DNA of 64,000 nucleotides from RH-chloro-G1 sp003670575 (GCA_947499615.1 CANMOP010000006.1:28260-92259), one strand, 5' to 3'. Numbered from the stretch's first letter, positions 48,552 to 58,079 are shown. The notes: generated from the letters alone by a model not told the origin. Made by a program: numbers and translations.

Positions 48552-49121
48552 CTAGTAGCCGCGGCGCATCACCGGCGCCTCGGCGCGCGAGCACTCCTGC
48601 GTGCCGTGCGCGCAGGTCCCGAGCGTGAGCTGGTCGAGGTTGATGCGCAGCGTCGTTCCGAGCCGAGCGACTTCGTAGCGATCCATCGCACGCTCAGCCT
48701 CGCCAGCCGCGAGTTCGCCTCCTGGCCCGAACAGTGCGCCCGTGCAGTTATCGCGATACGCGCCGCGCCCACCGGGCGTCACGGACTCCGCGCGCCACTC
48801 GATGAAACACTGCGCGCTGGCGTTGCGCGAGGAGAGCGCCGTGGCGCTGCCATCGGCGAGCAGCGTGACCCAGACACCATGCGTTCGCGTCCCCGCTGCC
48901 CCGAGGCTGGTGAGCGGCATGAACTTCGGCGTGCCGACCGCCAACTCGTCACGTCGCACATCAAGGGTGCGACCGGGCGCGCTGGCGGCGTACAAAGCGA
49001 CGCAACCCACGACCGCTGCGATCGCCAGGAGCATCGTGAGCAGCAACGAACCGAAAACGCGCCGTCGGCTGCGTGCTGCGGGGGCGCGGGGGGGCGTGGG
49101 CAGTGGTGGTGTCGCGGTCAT
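48552..49121 (-). CDS. Membrane-anchored protein with a degenerate Rieske-like domain
   Basis: A 189-residue protein. A Pro/Arg-rich N-terminus is followed by one helix (VFGSLLLTMLLAIAAVVGCVAL). The outer domain has the sequence rhythm of Rieske proteins: GVWVTLLADGSATALSSRN, a Cys where the first ligand pair would be (QCFIEW), then DNCTGALFGPGGEL and ERAMDRYEVARLGTTLRI. Both ligand histidines are missing, so no [2Fe-2S] cluster is expected. Cysteine pairs (CFIEW ... CTGA; CAHGTQEC) may form disulfides. Its function is unknown; the Rieske relation is inferred from pattern only. ATG 49121 is used; 49160 is an alternative. Confidence 0.55.
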   Translation of the reverse strand: MTATPPLPTPPRAPAARSRRRVFGSLLLTMLLAIAAVVGCVALYAASAPGRTLDVRRDELAVGTPKFMPLTSLGAAGTRTHGVWVTLLADGSATALSSRNASAQCFIEWRAESVTPGGRGAYRDNCTGALFGPGGELAAGEAERAMDRYEVARLGTTLRINLDQLTLGTCAHGTQECSRAEAPVMRRGY

Positions 49122-49242
49122 ACGGCGTACGGTAGTCCGCCCAGCGCCAATGAGCCACATAACGTCGTAGTGGCGTGCGAGGCAACGCGATGCGTACGAT
49201 CGGTCCCCACGGTGATCACCCAGCCTGCGAGTGTCGCGACCA

Positions 49243-50832
49243 ATGACGCCTGTCCGCCTGACCCGCCGCCAGATGCTCCGCCTGGGCGCCGGTAGCGCCG
49301 TGGGGGCGTTGCTCGCGGCGTGCGGTGGCGACGGTCGATCGATGCTGGCGCCGATACCGGATACGCCGGCCGGGAAGCGCGCCGGGAACCTGCGGGTAGG
49401 GGTGCCATCGCCCAGCCGCGATCCGGTGGTGTTCGCGAACCTCGTGTACTCACGACTGGTGGTGCTCGATCCGCGTCGGAATGCGGTGTACGGCGACCTA
49501 GCGGAAGCGGTCGAGGTCGCCTCCGACGGACTGGAGGTGCGGTTCCGGCTGCGCGATGGCCTGCGCTTCCATCCCGACGCGGCGGGCCTGGCGGCGGCGC
49601 TGACCGCCGAGGATGTGAAACGAGACTTCGCCGCGCGCGCACAGGCAGGTGAGTATCTCTTCGCGCAGGGGATCGAGCGTGTGGAGGCGCCGGATCTGCA
49701 GACGGTCGTGTTGCGGATGCGTGCCCCGTTCAGCCTGCTCTTCGACTACCTCGCCGACGCGTCGATCGCAGGCATCCGGTCGACGGCGCGCTACACGCGG
49801 GTCGATGCACCGCTCGGCAGCGGCCCCTTTGTGCCCGCCACCCGTGAGGCGATCGGCATCGCGATGGTCGCGAACCCGTTGTATCACCGCAAACGAGTCC
49901 CGCTGCTGGAGCAGGTGCAAGTGTTCGATGGTGGCCCGCCGCGTGATGTCGCGACGGCCGTGGCGGATGGCGAGTTGGGCGTGGGACTGCACGCCCCTGA
50001 TGCGAAGCCCGCTGACGCGGGTCATGGCCATGTGGTTACTGCGAGGCGTATCTCCAGGCGGATGCGGGGACTCGGGTTCTCGTTGATGCCGCAGAAGGGG
50101 ACGGCGCAGACCCGCTCGATCCCGGCATTCCAGGACGAACGAGTGCGGCGTGCGGCGTCGCTGGCGCTTGACCGGCAGGTGCTGATCGCGCTTGACGGTG
50201 GCGTGCTCACGGGCCCGGTCGGACCGGCGCATAGCGCGGATGCGCTGTCGGACGAGGAATTGCGTAAGCACCCGCTCTACCGGCACGACCCCGCCGAGGC
50301 GAAACGACTGTTGGACGCCGCCGGGAAGAGCGGTCTGGCCTTCACGCTGGAAGGCGCCAACCGGCCTGCGGCGCGGTTGTTGGCGCAAGCAGTGGAGGGG
50401 CAGTTGCGGGAAGTGGGCTTTGTGCCACAGGCGCGATTGTTGCCGGTCGCGGACTGGGAGTTGGCCGTCCTCGCGGGCGACTTTGAGGCGGGCATCGTGG
50501 AGTTCGATGAGTTGCGCACGCCGGACCTCGGGCTGCGCATGCACGTATCCGGGGGGTTGTCGGGGAAGTTCTCGCCCTGGGGCTACTCCAATCCGTTGTA
50601 CGACGCCGCGGCGCGCAAGGTGTTCGCGGAGGTGAACCCAACCGCGCGCGCGCAGCGTTCGCGGGAGGCGCAACGCGTGCTGCTGGACGCGGTGCCGGCG
50701 ATGTTCCCGCTGTCGGCAGCGCCGGACTACGCTTCGCTCGCCCCGGAGCTGCGCGGCTTCGAGTTCGACGCGTTCGAGTTCAACGAGTCGTGGCTTGGCC
50801 CGCAGTGGCGGCTGGAGTCGACGACGAGGTAG
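49243..50832 (+). CDS. Lipoprotein, ABC transporter solute-binding protein family 5 (oligopeptide-type)
   Basis: A protein of about 529 residues. A twin-arginine-like signal (RLTRRQMLRLGAG) ends in a lipobox LLAAC with the modified Cys near residue 26. The body has the SBP_bac_5 pattern (LRVGVPSPSRDP, EVRFRLRDGLRFHPDA, ALDRQVLIALDGGVL, FEFNESWLGPQW). No permease or ATPase gene is adjacent, so it is an orphan binding protein. It may bind peptides, nickel or another solute. ATG 49243 is chosen; GTG 49231 is possible. Confidence 0.82.
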   Translation: MTPVRLTRRQMLRLGAGSAVGALLAACGGDGRSMLAPIPDTPAGKRAGNLRVGVPSPSRDPVVFANLVYSRLVVLDPRRNAVYGDLAEAVEVASDGLEVRFRLRDGLRFHPDAAGLAAALTAEDVKRDFAARAQAGEYLFAQGIERVEAPDLQTVVLRMRAPFSLLFDYLADASIAGIRSTARYTRVDAPLGSGPFVPATREAIGIAMVANPLYHRKRVPLLEQVQVFDGGPPRDVATAVADGELGVGLHAPDAKPADAGHGHVVTARRISRRMRGLGFSLMPQKGTAQTRSIPAFQDERVRRAASLALDRQVLIALDGGVLTGPVGPAHSADALSDEELRKHPLYRHDPAEAKRLLDAAGKSGLAFTLEGANRPAARLLAQAVEGQLREVGFVPQARLLPVADWELAVLAGDFEAGIVEFDELRTPDLGLRMHVSGGLSGKFSPWGYSNPLYDAAARKVFAEVNPTARAQRSREAQRVLLDAVPAMFPLSAAPDYASLAPELRGFEFDAFEFNESWLGPQWRLESTTR

Positions 50833-50860
50833 CACGGCGCGAATCGAGGGTGGTAGCGCG

Positions 50861-51646
50861 ATGATCAGAGCGCTGGTCTTCGACCTCGACGACACGCTGA
50901 TGCCCGAGGCGAGTTTCTGGGATGCCGCGTTCGAGGCTGCCTGCCGCGACACAAGCGATCGTCGTCGCATCGCTCTCCCAGCACTGCAGGCGGCGGTCTT
51001 CGGCGCCGCCGATCGCATGTGGCGAGCATCGACACAGTTCGCGACGTACTACGGGATCGGCCTCGGCACACCGTCCTGGCTACTCAGCGATTTCCGCGAC
51101 GTTCCGGAGGTGCTCAAGCATCTCACGGGCACGATACGCGACATGCAGCACGCCGCGTGGGCGATGGGGCTCGCGGAGATTGGTATCCGCGAGGAGGTTT
51201 TGGCGGTTCGCCTGTCCGAGGCGTTCCGAGCTGAGCGGACGTTGCATCATGAACCGTACGCCGATGTGACGCCGATGTTGGACGCGCTGCTCGGGCGCTA
51301 TGACCTCGCGATCCTGACGAACGGCTGTGGCGATGTGCAACGAGACAAGTTGCGCGCCGTTGGGTGGGAGTCCGTCTTCTCCACGGTCGTGATCTCAGGT
51401 GAGCTCGGCTGCGGTAAGCCTGACCGTCGGGCGTTCGCGCACGTTCTCGGCGGTCTGAATGTGTCGGCCGATGAAGCGGTCATGATTGGCGACAGCCTGG
51501 ATCGTGATGTCGCACCAGCGCGCGCCGTCGGAATCACACCGATTTGGCTCGCCCGCTCGATGGACGCGACGATGCGGTCGGATGAGTTGACGATCGCGAG
51601 CCTCGATGAGTTGCCTTCGATGCTGGAGCGGATCGGCCGGGCGTAA
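50861..51646 (+). CDS. HAD superfamily hydrolase
   Basis: A 261-residue haloacid-dehalogenase-like phosphatase. Motif I is VFDLDDTLMPE, motif II is LAILTNGCGD, motif III holds ELGCGKPDRRAF (Lys) and motif IV is VMIGDSLDRDVAPA. An alpha-helical cap of about 130 residues fits the L-2-haloacid dehalogenase / phosphoglycolate phosphatase-like group. Its substrate is unknown; glycolate genes lie 1 kb further on but on the opposite strand. The ATG at 50861 follows GAGGGTGG. It starts 28 bases after the lipoprotein gene. Confidence 0.87.
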   Translation: MIRALVFDLDDTLMPEASFWDAAFEAACRDTSDRRRIALPALQAAVFGAADRMWRASTQFATYYGIGLGTPSWLLSDFRDVPEVLKHLTGTIRDMQHAAWAMGLAEIGIREEVLAVRLSEAFRAERTLHHEPYADVTPMLDALLGRYDLAILTNGCGDVQRDKLRAVGWESVFSTVVISGELGCGKPDRRAFAHVLGGLNVSADEAVMIGDSLDRDVAPARAVGITPIWLARSMDATMRSDELTIASLDELPSMLERIGRA

Positions 51647-51726
51647 CGTCGTTCGGGCCTCGCGCGAGGGTTGTTCGTCGGCTTCCGCGGATGGCGTGCG
51701 CTCTACGCTGCTGCCATACTCGCCTT

Positions 51727-52461
51727 ATGCAATAGCCCGCGCAGCCAACCGAGACGCCTTCGTCGGACGGATCACTCGCGCTGGGACGATTCGTTTTGTC
51801 CGCGACGATCGTCGAGTTCGCAATCCCGCTTGTGTTGATCGTCCTCGACTACGCGTTCAACCGCAGCGGCCTGATTGAGGCCGTCGAGGTCCGCACGATC
51901 TTCAACCCGACGCGTGAGGACAGCCTCAGCAATTGGGTGTCCAGCCTCCAGGAACTTGCCATCGGCGTTGTGGCGGCGCTGATCTACGCTCATGGGCGGA
52001 TCACGCAATCGGGTTCGCCGTGGATGCGGCGTGGCTGGCTATTCATCGCGCTGCTGTTCGCGTATGTCAGCATCGACGATGGTATGTCCGTCCATGAGCG
52101 GGTCGGGACCGCCCTGGCCAACTGGAATCCCGACGGGGTTGTGGATCTCTACCCGAGCTACCCGTGGCAGCTCATCTTCGTCCCGCTGTTTGGGGCAGCA
52201 GGACTCGTCATGCTGTTCGTGTTGTACGGGCAACTGTCGTGGGGGCAGTTGCTGTTCTTCTGTGTGGGTGTCGGGATGATCATGTTTGCGCAGAGCCTGG
52301 ACTTCATCGAGGGCTCGTCGATTGTCCTGAGCGACGCGATGTCACACTTCCAGAAGGCCATTGAGGAAGCGATCGAGATGTCAGGTATGGCGCTGATCTT
52401 CTTCGCATTCGCCCGACATCTCGTCACGGTCACGCGCGGGCGTCGGCTGCGCTTCGTCTAG
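51727..52461 (+). pseudogene. Polytopic membrane protein with a possible TAG at codon 3
   Basis: A membrane protein of at least 221 residues with six helices (for example VEFAIPLVLIVLDYAF and VVAALIYAHGR) and conserved-looking acidic loops (SIDDGMSVHERVG; ALANWNPDG; SLDFIEGSS). No family is recognised. The frame is open from base 51736. Directly upstream it reads ATG CAA TAG at 51727-51735, and ATG 51727 sits six bases after a CATACT -10-like box, the spacing of leaderless starts nearby. If that start is real the gene is broken at codon 3; otherwise translation begins at TTG 51796 or CTG 51781. No ribosome site supports either. Confidence 0.5.
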
Positions 52462-52515
52462 TCGGCGCGTGTCGTCGAGGCTGCGCGTGGCGCGGGTAAC
52501 AGGCGGGCGAACCGT

Positions 52516-53814
52516 CTACCGGTCCCCCGCTTGATACGAGGCGTCCAGCAACTCGATCACGTGTTGCACGCGGACGTCCATTCCGGCCTGCCGCACGCCG
52601 AGTTCGATCTGCATCGTGCATCCGGGGTTGGACGTGCAGACCACCTCCGCACCGCTGCGTGCGATGTCAGCGATCTTCGGCTCCAGCACCGCACCGGACA
52701 TCTCCGGCTGTGCCATCGAGTACAGTCCGGCCGCGCCGCAGCAGCGGTCGGGCGTCGCCAACTCGCTGAGGCGTAGGCCCGGGATCGCGCGCAGGATTGC
52801 GCGTGGCGCCTCGCGGATCTTCTGTGCGTGTGCGAGGTGGCAGGCGTCCTGCAGCGTGACGTCGAGGTCCAGCGGGCCCAGTCCCTCGGCGAACGGCTGC
52901 GCGGCGACGAACTCCAGCACGTCCTTCACACGCTCGGCGAAGCGCTCTGCACGCTCGGCCCATGCCGGGTCGTTTCGCAGCAGTCGTCCGTACTCCTTCA
53001 TCGCCGCGCCGCAGCCGGCTGCGTTCACGATCACCGCGTCGACTCCGGCGGTCTCGAAGGCTTCGATGTTGGTACGGGCGAGGTCGCGTGCGGCCTCGGC
53101 ATCGCCGGCGTGCGCGTGCAGCGCACCACAGCAGCCCTGTTGTGGTGGCGCTACCACTTCGCAGCCGAGGCGCGCGAGCACCCGTGCGGTGGCGCGGTGC
53201 GGCTCTGGGTAGAGGTCGCCGTGCACGCAGCCGGTGAGCAGCGCCACGCGCATCCTTGGTGCGGCCGCGCGCGATAGCACGCCGCGATCGTGGAACGGGC
53301 GCGTGGAGACCGTCGGCAGGCGGGACTCCATCGCGACGAGGCGTGCGGGCAACCTCGAACGTAGCGGGCCGCGTACCAGCCATTGCAAACCGGAGCGCAC
53401 GTACAGCCGCCCGAGGCCGAACAGCACGGCCAACACGGCGGGCCGCGCGACCACCTGACGCAGCAGCAGCGCGCGCAGGCTCCAGGCCAGCGGGCGCTGC
53501 GTCGGTCCGGCCGCCATGATCGAGGCGCGCGCGTCCTCCATGATCCGGCCGTACGGCACCGCCGAGGGGCAGGCCGTTTCGCACGCGCGGCACTGCAGGC
53601 ACAGGTCGAGGTGTCCGAGCAGCCGGTCGCCCGCCTCGACTTTGCCATCGAGCACCGAGCGGATCAGGTGGAGCCGACCGCGTGGCGATTCCAGTTCCTG
53701 CCCGGTCGCGATGTACGTCGGGCAGACCGGGAGGCAGAACCCGCAGTGGATGCAGTTCTGCAGGTCGGCCAGCAGCGGCGTGTCCTCGCCAACGAAGCGT
53801 AGCGGTGTGGTCAC
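52516..53814 (-). CDS. glcF: Glycolate oxidase iron-sulfur subunit
   Basis: A 432-residue GlcF-like subunit. It has two [4Fe-4S] motifs (CIHCGFCLPVCPTY near residue 17; CLQCRACETACPSA near 72) and the paired CCG-type motifs of the heterodisulfide reductase-like domain (CCGALHAHAG; CCGAAGLYS). The complex oxidises glycolate to glyoxylate or D-lactate to pyruvate and passes electrons to quinone. The start overlaps glcE in ATGA. Converges with the membrane protein at 52.4 kb. Confidence 0.92.
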   Translation of the reverse strand: MTTPLRFVGEDTPLLADLQNCIHCGFCLPVCPTYIATGQELESPRGRLHLIRSVLDGKVEAGDRLLGHLDLCLQCRACETACPSAVPYGRIMEDARASIMAAGPTQRPLAWSLRALLLRQVVARPAVLAVLFGLGRLYVRSGLQWLVRGPLRSRLPARLVAMESRLPTVSTRPFHDRGVLSRAAAPRMRVALLTGCVHGDLYPEPHRATARVLARLGCEVVAPPQQGCCGALHAHAGDAEAARDLARTNIEAFETAGVDAVIVNAAGCGAAMKEYGRLLRNDPAWAERAERFAERVKDVLEFVAAQPFAEGLGPLDLDVTLQDACHLAHAQKIREAPRAILRAIPGLRLSELATPDRCCGAAGLYSMAQPEMSGAVLEPKIADIARSGAEVVCTSNPGCTMQIELGVRQAGMDVRVQHVIELLDASYQAGDR

Positions 53815-55064
53815 ACGCCCTCCTGCCAGCGGCCGCGAGAGAGCGTGCCGCGTGGGTCGAATTCATGCTTGAGCGCGCTTACGAGGTCGGTGTCGGCGGC
53901 GCCGAACGGGTCGATGGCGAGTCGGAGCGCTGGTGACGCCGAGTCGATCTGGAGGAAGCCGCCCACCGCCTCCGCGTAGGTGCGAAGCGCTGCGACGGTT
54001 GTCGCGTCCAACGCGGGCGCATGGGCGAGCACGCTGCCGGCGGCGAGGTGGCCCCATGCGGTGCAGCCGACACGCTCGGCCTCATCGACGGCGGCGGCAA
54101 CGCGCGAGGACGGGACGCCGATGCGCAGTACCACGCCATCGAGATCGCCCGCGCGTCGACGGAGCGCTGTCCACGCCTCGGCGGGCGCGACATCGGCAGC
54201 GGTGGCGCGCGTCAGTACGGCCTCGCGGTGGACGGCTTCGGCGCAACGTGCGAGCACGACCTCGCCGCCCATGCACTCGAGGAGCACGTGCGGCGTTGCG
54301 GGCAGACCGGCGAGGTTCGCCGCAGCCGGTGAGAGCAGTGAGACCGCGCGAAGCGGCAGCGACTGATCCCAGAGCCGGAACGCGACCTCGGCGGCCTGCT
54401 CGAGGGTGGCACAGGCGATCGCGAACGAGCGTGTCTGGGCGGGTGCGGGTGCGAGCTTGAACGTCGCCTCCACGATCACGCCGAACGCGCCCAGCGCGCC
54501 CGTGTGCATGCGGTGCAGGTCGTAGCCGCTGACGTTCTTCACGACTCGGCCGCCGGAGTGCGTCACGATTCCGCTGGCACCCACCGAGGTGACGCCCAGC
54601 ACGAGGTCGCGCGCGGCGGGCAGGTGTCCACGCCATGCACCAGGCCGCGCCGATGCCAGCAGGCCGCCGATGGTCACGCTGTCGTCCGGGGGCGGGTCAG
54701 CGGGCAAGTACTGGCCGTGTTCGCCGAGCACCTGCTGCAAGCGCGCGAGGCTCATCCCTGCGCCGACGGTGACAGTGAGGTCGGCGGGCTCGTACGCGAC
54801 GACGCGGTCGAGGCCCGTCGTGTCCAGTGCGAGGTCGTACGCGGCGAGCGGTCGGCCCATGCGCGTTGCGGTGCGCGCACCCAGCGGCGCGACGGCGATT
54901 CCGGCGGCGTCCGCCGCTGCCAGCAGCCGCGACACCTCGTCGGTGCTCTCCGGGCGCAGTGCGTAGCCCGGCGTCACGCCATCGAGCGCGTACGCGGCGA
55001 CATCGCGCGCGCGCTCCGCGGGCAGGACGCCGCTGATGGCCGCGAGGCTGGGTGTGGTGGTCAT
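53811..55064 (-). CDS. glcE: Glycolate oxidase FAD-binding subunit GlcE
   Basis: A 417-residue FAD-binding protein, shorter than GlcD. FAD-binding PCMH-type segments are RPESTDEVSRLLAAADAAGI, DLTVTVGAGMSLARL, DDSVTIGGLLASARPGAWRG and the GGRVVKNVSGYDLHRM block typical of GlcE. The ATG at 55064 overlaps the glcD stop. It works with GlcD and GlcF. The long upstream frame to 55298 is Arg-rich shadow sequence and is rejected. Confidence 0.9.
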   Translation of the reverse strand: MTTTPSLAAISGVLPAERARDVAAYALDGVTPGYALRPESTDEVSRLLAAADAAGIAVAPLGARTATRMGRPLAAYDLALDTTGLDRVVAYEPADLTVTVGAGMSLARLQQVLGEHGQYLPADPPPDDSVTIGGLLASARPGAWRGHLPAARDLVLGVTSVGASGIVTHSGGRVVKNVSGYDLHRMHTGALGAFGVIVEATFKLAPAPAQTRSFAIACATLEQAAEVAFRLWDQSLPLRAVSLLSPAAANLAGLPATPHVLLECMGGEVVLARCAEAVHREAVLTRATAADVAPAEAWTALRRRAGDLDGVVLRIGVPSSRVAAAVDEAERVGCTAWGHLAAGSVLAHAPALDATTVAALRTYAEAVGGFLQIDSASPALRLAIDPFGAADTDLVSALKHEFDPRGTLSRGRWQEGV

Positions 55065-56548
55065 AGGTAGACGCCTGGTGTCTCCAGGTGGCGCAGCACC
55101 TCGGCGGCATGGGCGTTGCCGCAACCGCGGCCGGTGGGCAGCACCTTGCAGGGGTTGAAGCGGTCGCCGGTGCCGAAGGCGGTGCGCACGCGCTGCATCG
55201 CTTCCAGGTCGTCCGGGCTGAAGATCCACTCCATGTAGGAGCGCTTCTCGAGGCCGATGCCGTGTTCGCCGGTGATCGAGCCGCCGACGTCGACGCACAG
55301 CCGCATAATTGCGCCGCCCAGCTCAAGTACGCGCTGCACCGCACCGGGCACCAGTTCGTCGAACATGATGTTCGGGTGCAGGTTGCCGTCGCCGGCGTGG
55401 AAGATGTTGGCGCACTTGAACCCGGCTTCCGCCGAGAGTCGCATCACCTCGCGCATGACGGCGGGCAACTGGGTGCGTGGCACGACACCATCGAGGATGT
55501 AGAAGTTGGGGCTGATGGCGCCAATCGCGCCGATGCCGCCCTTGCGGCCTTCCCACAGTCGCGCGCGTTCCGCCTCGGACTCGGCGGTGCGCACCTCGCG
55601 CGCGCCCTGCGCCTCGCACGCGGCGATCACGCGCTCGGCGTCGGCGGCGACTTGCTCGCGCAGCCCCTCGACCTCGATGAGCAGCACCGCGCCCGCGTCC
55701 AGCGGGTAGCCGACGTGCAGGCGAGGCTCCACAGCGCGGATGATCTCCTGATCCAGCATCTCCAGCGCAACCGGGATCACGCCGTTCCCGATGATCGCGG
55801 ACACCGCCTCTGACGCCGCGTCGATCGACTCGAAGATCGCGAGCATCGTGCGCACCGCCTCGGGCATGCGCTGGAGTCGCACGCAGACCTGCGTGACGAT
55901 GCCGAGCGTGCCCTCCGAGCCGACGAACACGCCGCGGAGATCGACGCCCGGTGCGTCGAGCTGTCGGCCGCCGAGCCAGGTCACGCGCCCATCGGGCAGC
56001 ACAACCTCGATGCCGAGTACGTGGTTCACGGTGCTGCCGTGCGCGAGCGTGTGCGGCCCGCCGGAGTTGGACGCGACGTTGCCGCCGATGGTGCAGATGC
56101 GCTGCGAGGACGGGTCCGGCGCGTACAGCAGCCCGAGCGGCGCGCATGCATCCTGCAGCGCGAGGTTGATGACGCCCGGCTGCACCATCGCCACGCGGTC
56201 ACGCGGATCGATCTCGATGATGCGGTTCATGCGGGTCATGACGATGACCACGCCACCGAGGAATGGCACGGCGCCGCCGGCGAGCCCGGTACCGGAACCT
56301 CGAGGCACGATCGGCACCTGGTAGTTGTTCGCGATGCGAACCGCGGCGGCGACATCCTCGGTCGTCGAGGGGAACACCACCGCATCCGGGCGGCGGCGCT
56401 CAATGGTCGCGTCGTACTCGTAGCCGATGAGGTCTTCCGGGGCGTGCAGGACGTTCGCGCTGCCCAGCGCGGCCTGGAGGTCGCGCACCAGCGGCGAGAC
56501 TGGCGCCTCGGTGCCCACGCGAAGAAAGCCGAGGAGAGGGATACGCAT
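55061..56548 (-). CDS. glcD: Glycolate/D-lactate dehydrogenase FAD subunit
   Basis: A 495-residue FAD-linked oxidase. FAD-binding motifs are VPRGSGTGLAGGAVPFLGG, GGNVASNSGGPHTLAHG and VGSEGTLGIVTQVCVRL. The C-terminal catalytic part has CANIFHAGDGNLHPNIMF and GGSITGEHGIGLEKR. Order glcD-glcE-glcF, all overlapping by four bases, is that of the three-subunit glycolate oxidase. Substrate choice (glycolate or D-lactate) cannot be fixed from sequence. It is divergent from the CysQ-like gene, 45 bases away. Confidence 0.93.
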   Translation of the reverse strand: MRIPLLGFLRVGTEAPVSPLVRDLQAALGSANVLHAPEDLIGYEYDATIERRRPDAVVFPSTTEDVAAAVRIANNYQVPIVPRGSGTGLAGGAVPFLGGVVIVMTRMNRIIEIDPRDRVAMVQPGVINLALQDACAPLGLLYAPDPSSQRICTIGGNVASNSGGPHTLAHGSTVNHVLGIEVVLPDGRVTWLGGRQLDAPGVDLRGVFVGSEGTLGIVTQVCVRLQRMPEAVRTMLAIFESIDAASEAVSAIIGNGVIPVALEMLDQEIIRAVEPRLHVGYPLDAGAVLLIEVEGLREQVAADAERVIAACEAQGAREVRTAESEAERARLWEGRKGGIGAIGAISPNFYILDGVVPRTQLPAVMREVMRLSAEAGFKCANIFHAGDGNLHPNIMFDELVPGAVQRVLELGGAIMRLCVDVGGSITGEHGIGLEKRSYMEWIFSPDDLEAMQRVRTAFGTGDRFNPCKVLPTGRGCGNAHAAEVLRHLETPGVYL

Positions 56549-56593
56549 CGTGACCGCGAGTGTAGCATCTTAGGCGCGAACCCCGGAGCCCCC

Positions 56594-57385
56594 ATGCCTG
56601 TGATCGACCTCGATGCTGCCCGCGTAGGGCTGGAAGCCGCCGTCCGCGAGGCCGCGCAGGCGATCCTGGACGTGGTGGCGGGCGGGCAGATGCAGGTTCG
56701 CCAGAAGCGGCGCTGGGAGGGGCCGGTCACCGACGCCGACCATGCGGCCGACGACGTGCTGCACCAGCGGCTGATGCCGCTGATCCCCGGCGCGCACTGG
56801 CTCTCCGAGGAGTCGAAGCAGGATACCCCGCTGCTGCACGGCGAGCCTACGTGGATCGTCGACCCGCTGGACGGGACACGCGAGTTCGTCCTCGGCATCC
56901 CGGAGTACGGCGTCACTGTCGGGCTGTTCGTCGATGACCAACTGGTGCTGGGTGCGCTGGCGCTGCCGACGGAGGGCGTCGTGCTCTCCGGGCTCATCGA
57001 TGGCGAGCGACGCGAGGCGCGGCGCGACGGGGTGGCGATGATCTCGCTCGGCGCTGGGCCGATCGGCCGCGTCGTGGTCTCACGCAACGACTACGAGCGA
57101 CGGCGCATCCAATTGCACATCCCGTGGGAGGTGTACCCCTGCGGCTCCTCCGCGATGAAGCTCGCGCACGCGGCGGACGGCAGCGCCGACGTGTACTTCT
57201 CGACGGGGCCGCGTTCGATCTGGGACATCGCGGGCGGCGTGGCCGTGCTGCGCGCCGCCGGCGGCGAGGTGCTGGGCGTCGACGGCGAGCCGCTGGCGCT
57301 GTCGCCGCAGCAGCAGGGCGTCCCCGCGTTCGTCGCGGGCCGCATCGATGCGTGCCGCGAGTTGTTGACGCTGATTCGGCGGTAG
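56594..57385 (+). CDS. Inositol monophosphatase / CysQ family phosphatase
   Basis: A 263-residue Mg-dependent phosphatase. Metal-binding motifs are LSEESKQD (Glu-Glu), WIVDPLDGTREFV (Asp-x-Leu-Asp-Gly-Thr) and the late SIWDIAGGVAVLRAAGG. The compact size and EES/DGT spacing fit CysQ (3'-phosphoadenosine 5'-phosphate phosphatase), inositol monophosphatase or fructose-1,6-bisphosphatase of this superfamily. The neighbourhood does not decide. The ATG at 56594 follows GGAGCC. Confidence 0.85.
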   Translation: MPVIDLDAARVGLEAAVREAAQAILDVVAGGQMQVRQKRRWEGPVTDADHAADDVLHQRLMPLIPGAHWLSEESKQDTPLLHGEPTWIVDPLDGTREFVLGIPEYGVTVGLFVDDQLVLGALALPTEGVVLSGLIDGERREARRDGVAMISLGAGPIGRVVVSRNDYERRRIQLHIPWEVYPCGSSAMKLAHAADGSADVYFSTGPRSIWDIAGGVAVLRAAGGEVLGVDGEPLALSPQQQGVPAFVAGRIDACRELLTLIRR

Positions 57386-57393
57386 GAGGGGCG

Positions 57394-57500
57394 CACTCAC
57401 CCCCCGGCCCCTCTTCCCGCGACGGGGCGAGGGGAGCCAGAACGTCATCTTCGCTCGGAACCCCTCGCCCAGGAACTGGGAGAGGGGCAGGGGTGAGGGT
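57394..57500. repeat. Dispersed GC-rich palindromic repeat, copy D
   Basis: Two half-elements: CCCCCCGGCCCCTCTTCCC with a CCCGCGACGGGG hairpin, then ACCCCTCGCCCA-GAACTGGGAGAGGGG, the module also present at 15.55 kb. It lies between two converging genes. Confidence 0.8.
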
Positions 57501-57515
57501 CTTCGGGGTTCGAGT

Positions 57516-58067
57516 CTACCCCTCGCCGTACACCAGCCGGACGAAGCCCGGCATCCCCTCGACGCGCGTCACACCGGGTGTGTCCGTCACGCCGCGGTTG
57601 CGCGGCCAGTCGCACAGGAACACCCGCGTCGCCGAGCGTTGCGCGAGCAGTTGGGCCGTGCGCCCGTCGTCGTCCACGTGCTCCGCTGCGCCGAGGCGCG
57701 TGACCGCCTCGAGTTTGTAGTGCGCGCTCTTGAGCGGGCCGTCGTTGATGAGGATGCGGTCGAAGTACTGATCGAGGCCGTGACGTCGCAGCCATCGAGT
57801 GGGGTCGCTGCGGCGACCGGTGAGCAGGATGACTGTGCGCACCTCGCTCAGTCGATGTAACGCGTCGTGCATTCCGGGGAGCGGACGGCGAAGCTCGAAG
57901 CGCAGCGGGTCGACGATGGCGCGCAGCCACGGCGGTGGGATGCGCGCCGGCAGCGCCGGGGCGTCCGGATTCACGAAGGCGCTGGAGATGCCGAGGTTGA
58001 TGCCGAACGGCGGGCTGCAGATCACCCCGTCGAGATCAAGCGTCACGATCGGTCGTGCGGACTTCAC
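57516..58067 (-). CDS. HAD-like hydrolase, 5'-nucleotidase-type, function unassigned
   Basis: A 183-residue HAD fold. Motif I TLDLDGVICSPPFG has the two Asp nucleophile/acid residues, motif II is VILLTGRRSD and motif IV includes EHVDDDGRTA. A short cap (IPPPWLRAIVDPLRFELRR) separates I and II. Similar compact proteins are grouped with deoxyribonucleotidases and uncharacterised HAD-like hydrolases. The ATG at 58067 has no strong ribosome site. It lies 12 bases downstream of the Lon-like gene, so cotranscription is likely. Confidence 0.7.
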   Translation of the reverse strand: MKSARPIVTLDLDGVICSPPFGINLGISSAFVNPDAPALPARIPPPWLRAIVDPLRFELRRPLPGMHDALHRLSEVRTVILLTGRRSDPTRWLRRHGLDQYFDRILINDGPLKSAHYKLEAVTRLGAAEHVDDDGRTAQLLAQRSATRVFLCDWPRNRGVTDTPGVTRVEGMPGFVRLVYGEG

Positions 58068-58079
58068 GTGCGCCTCGGA

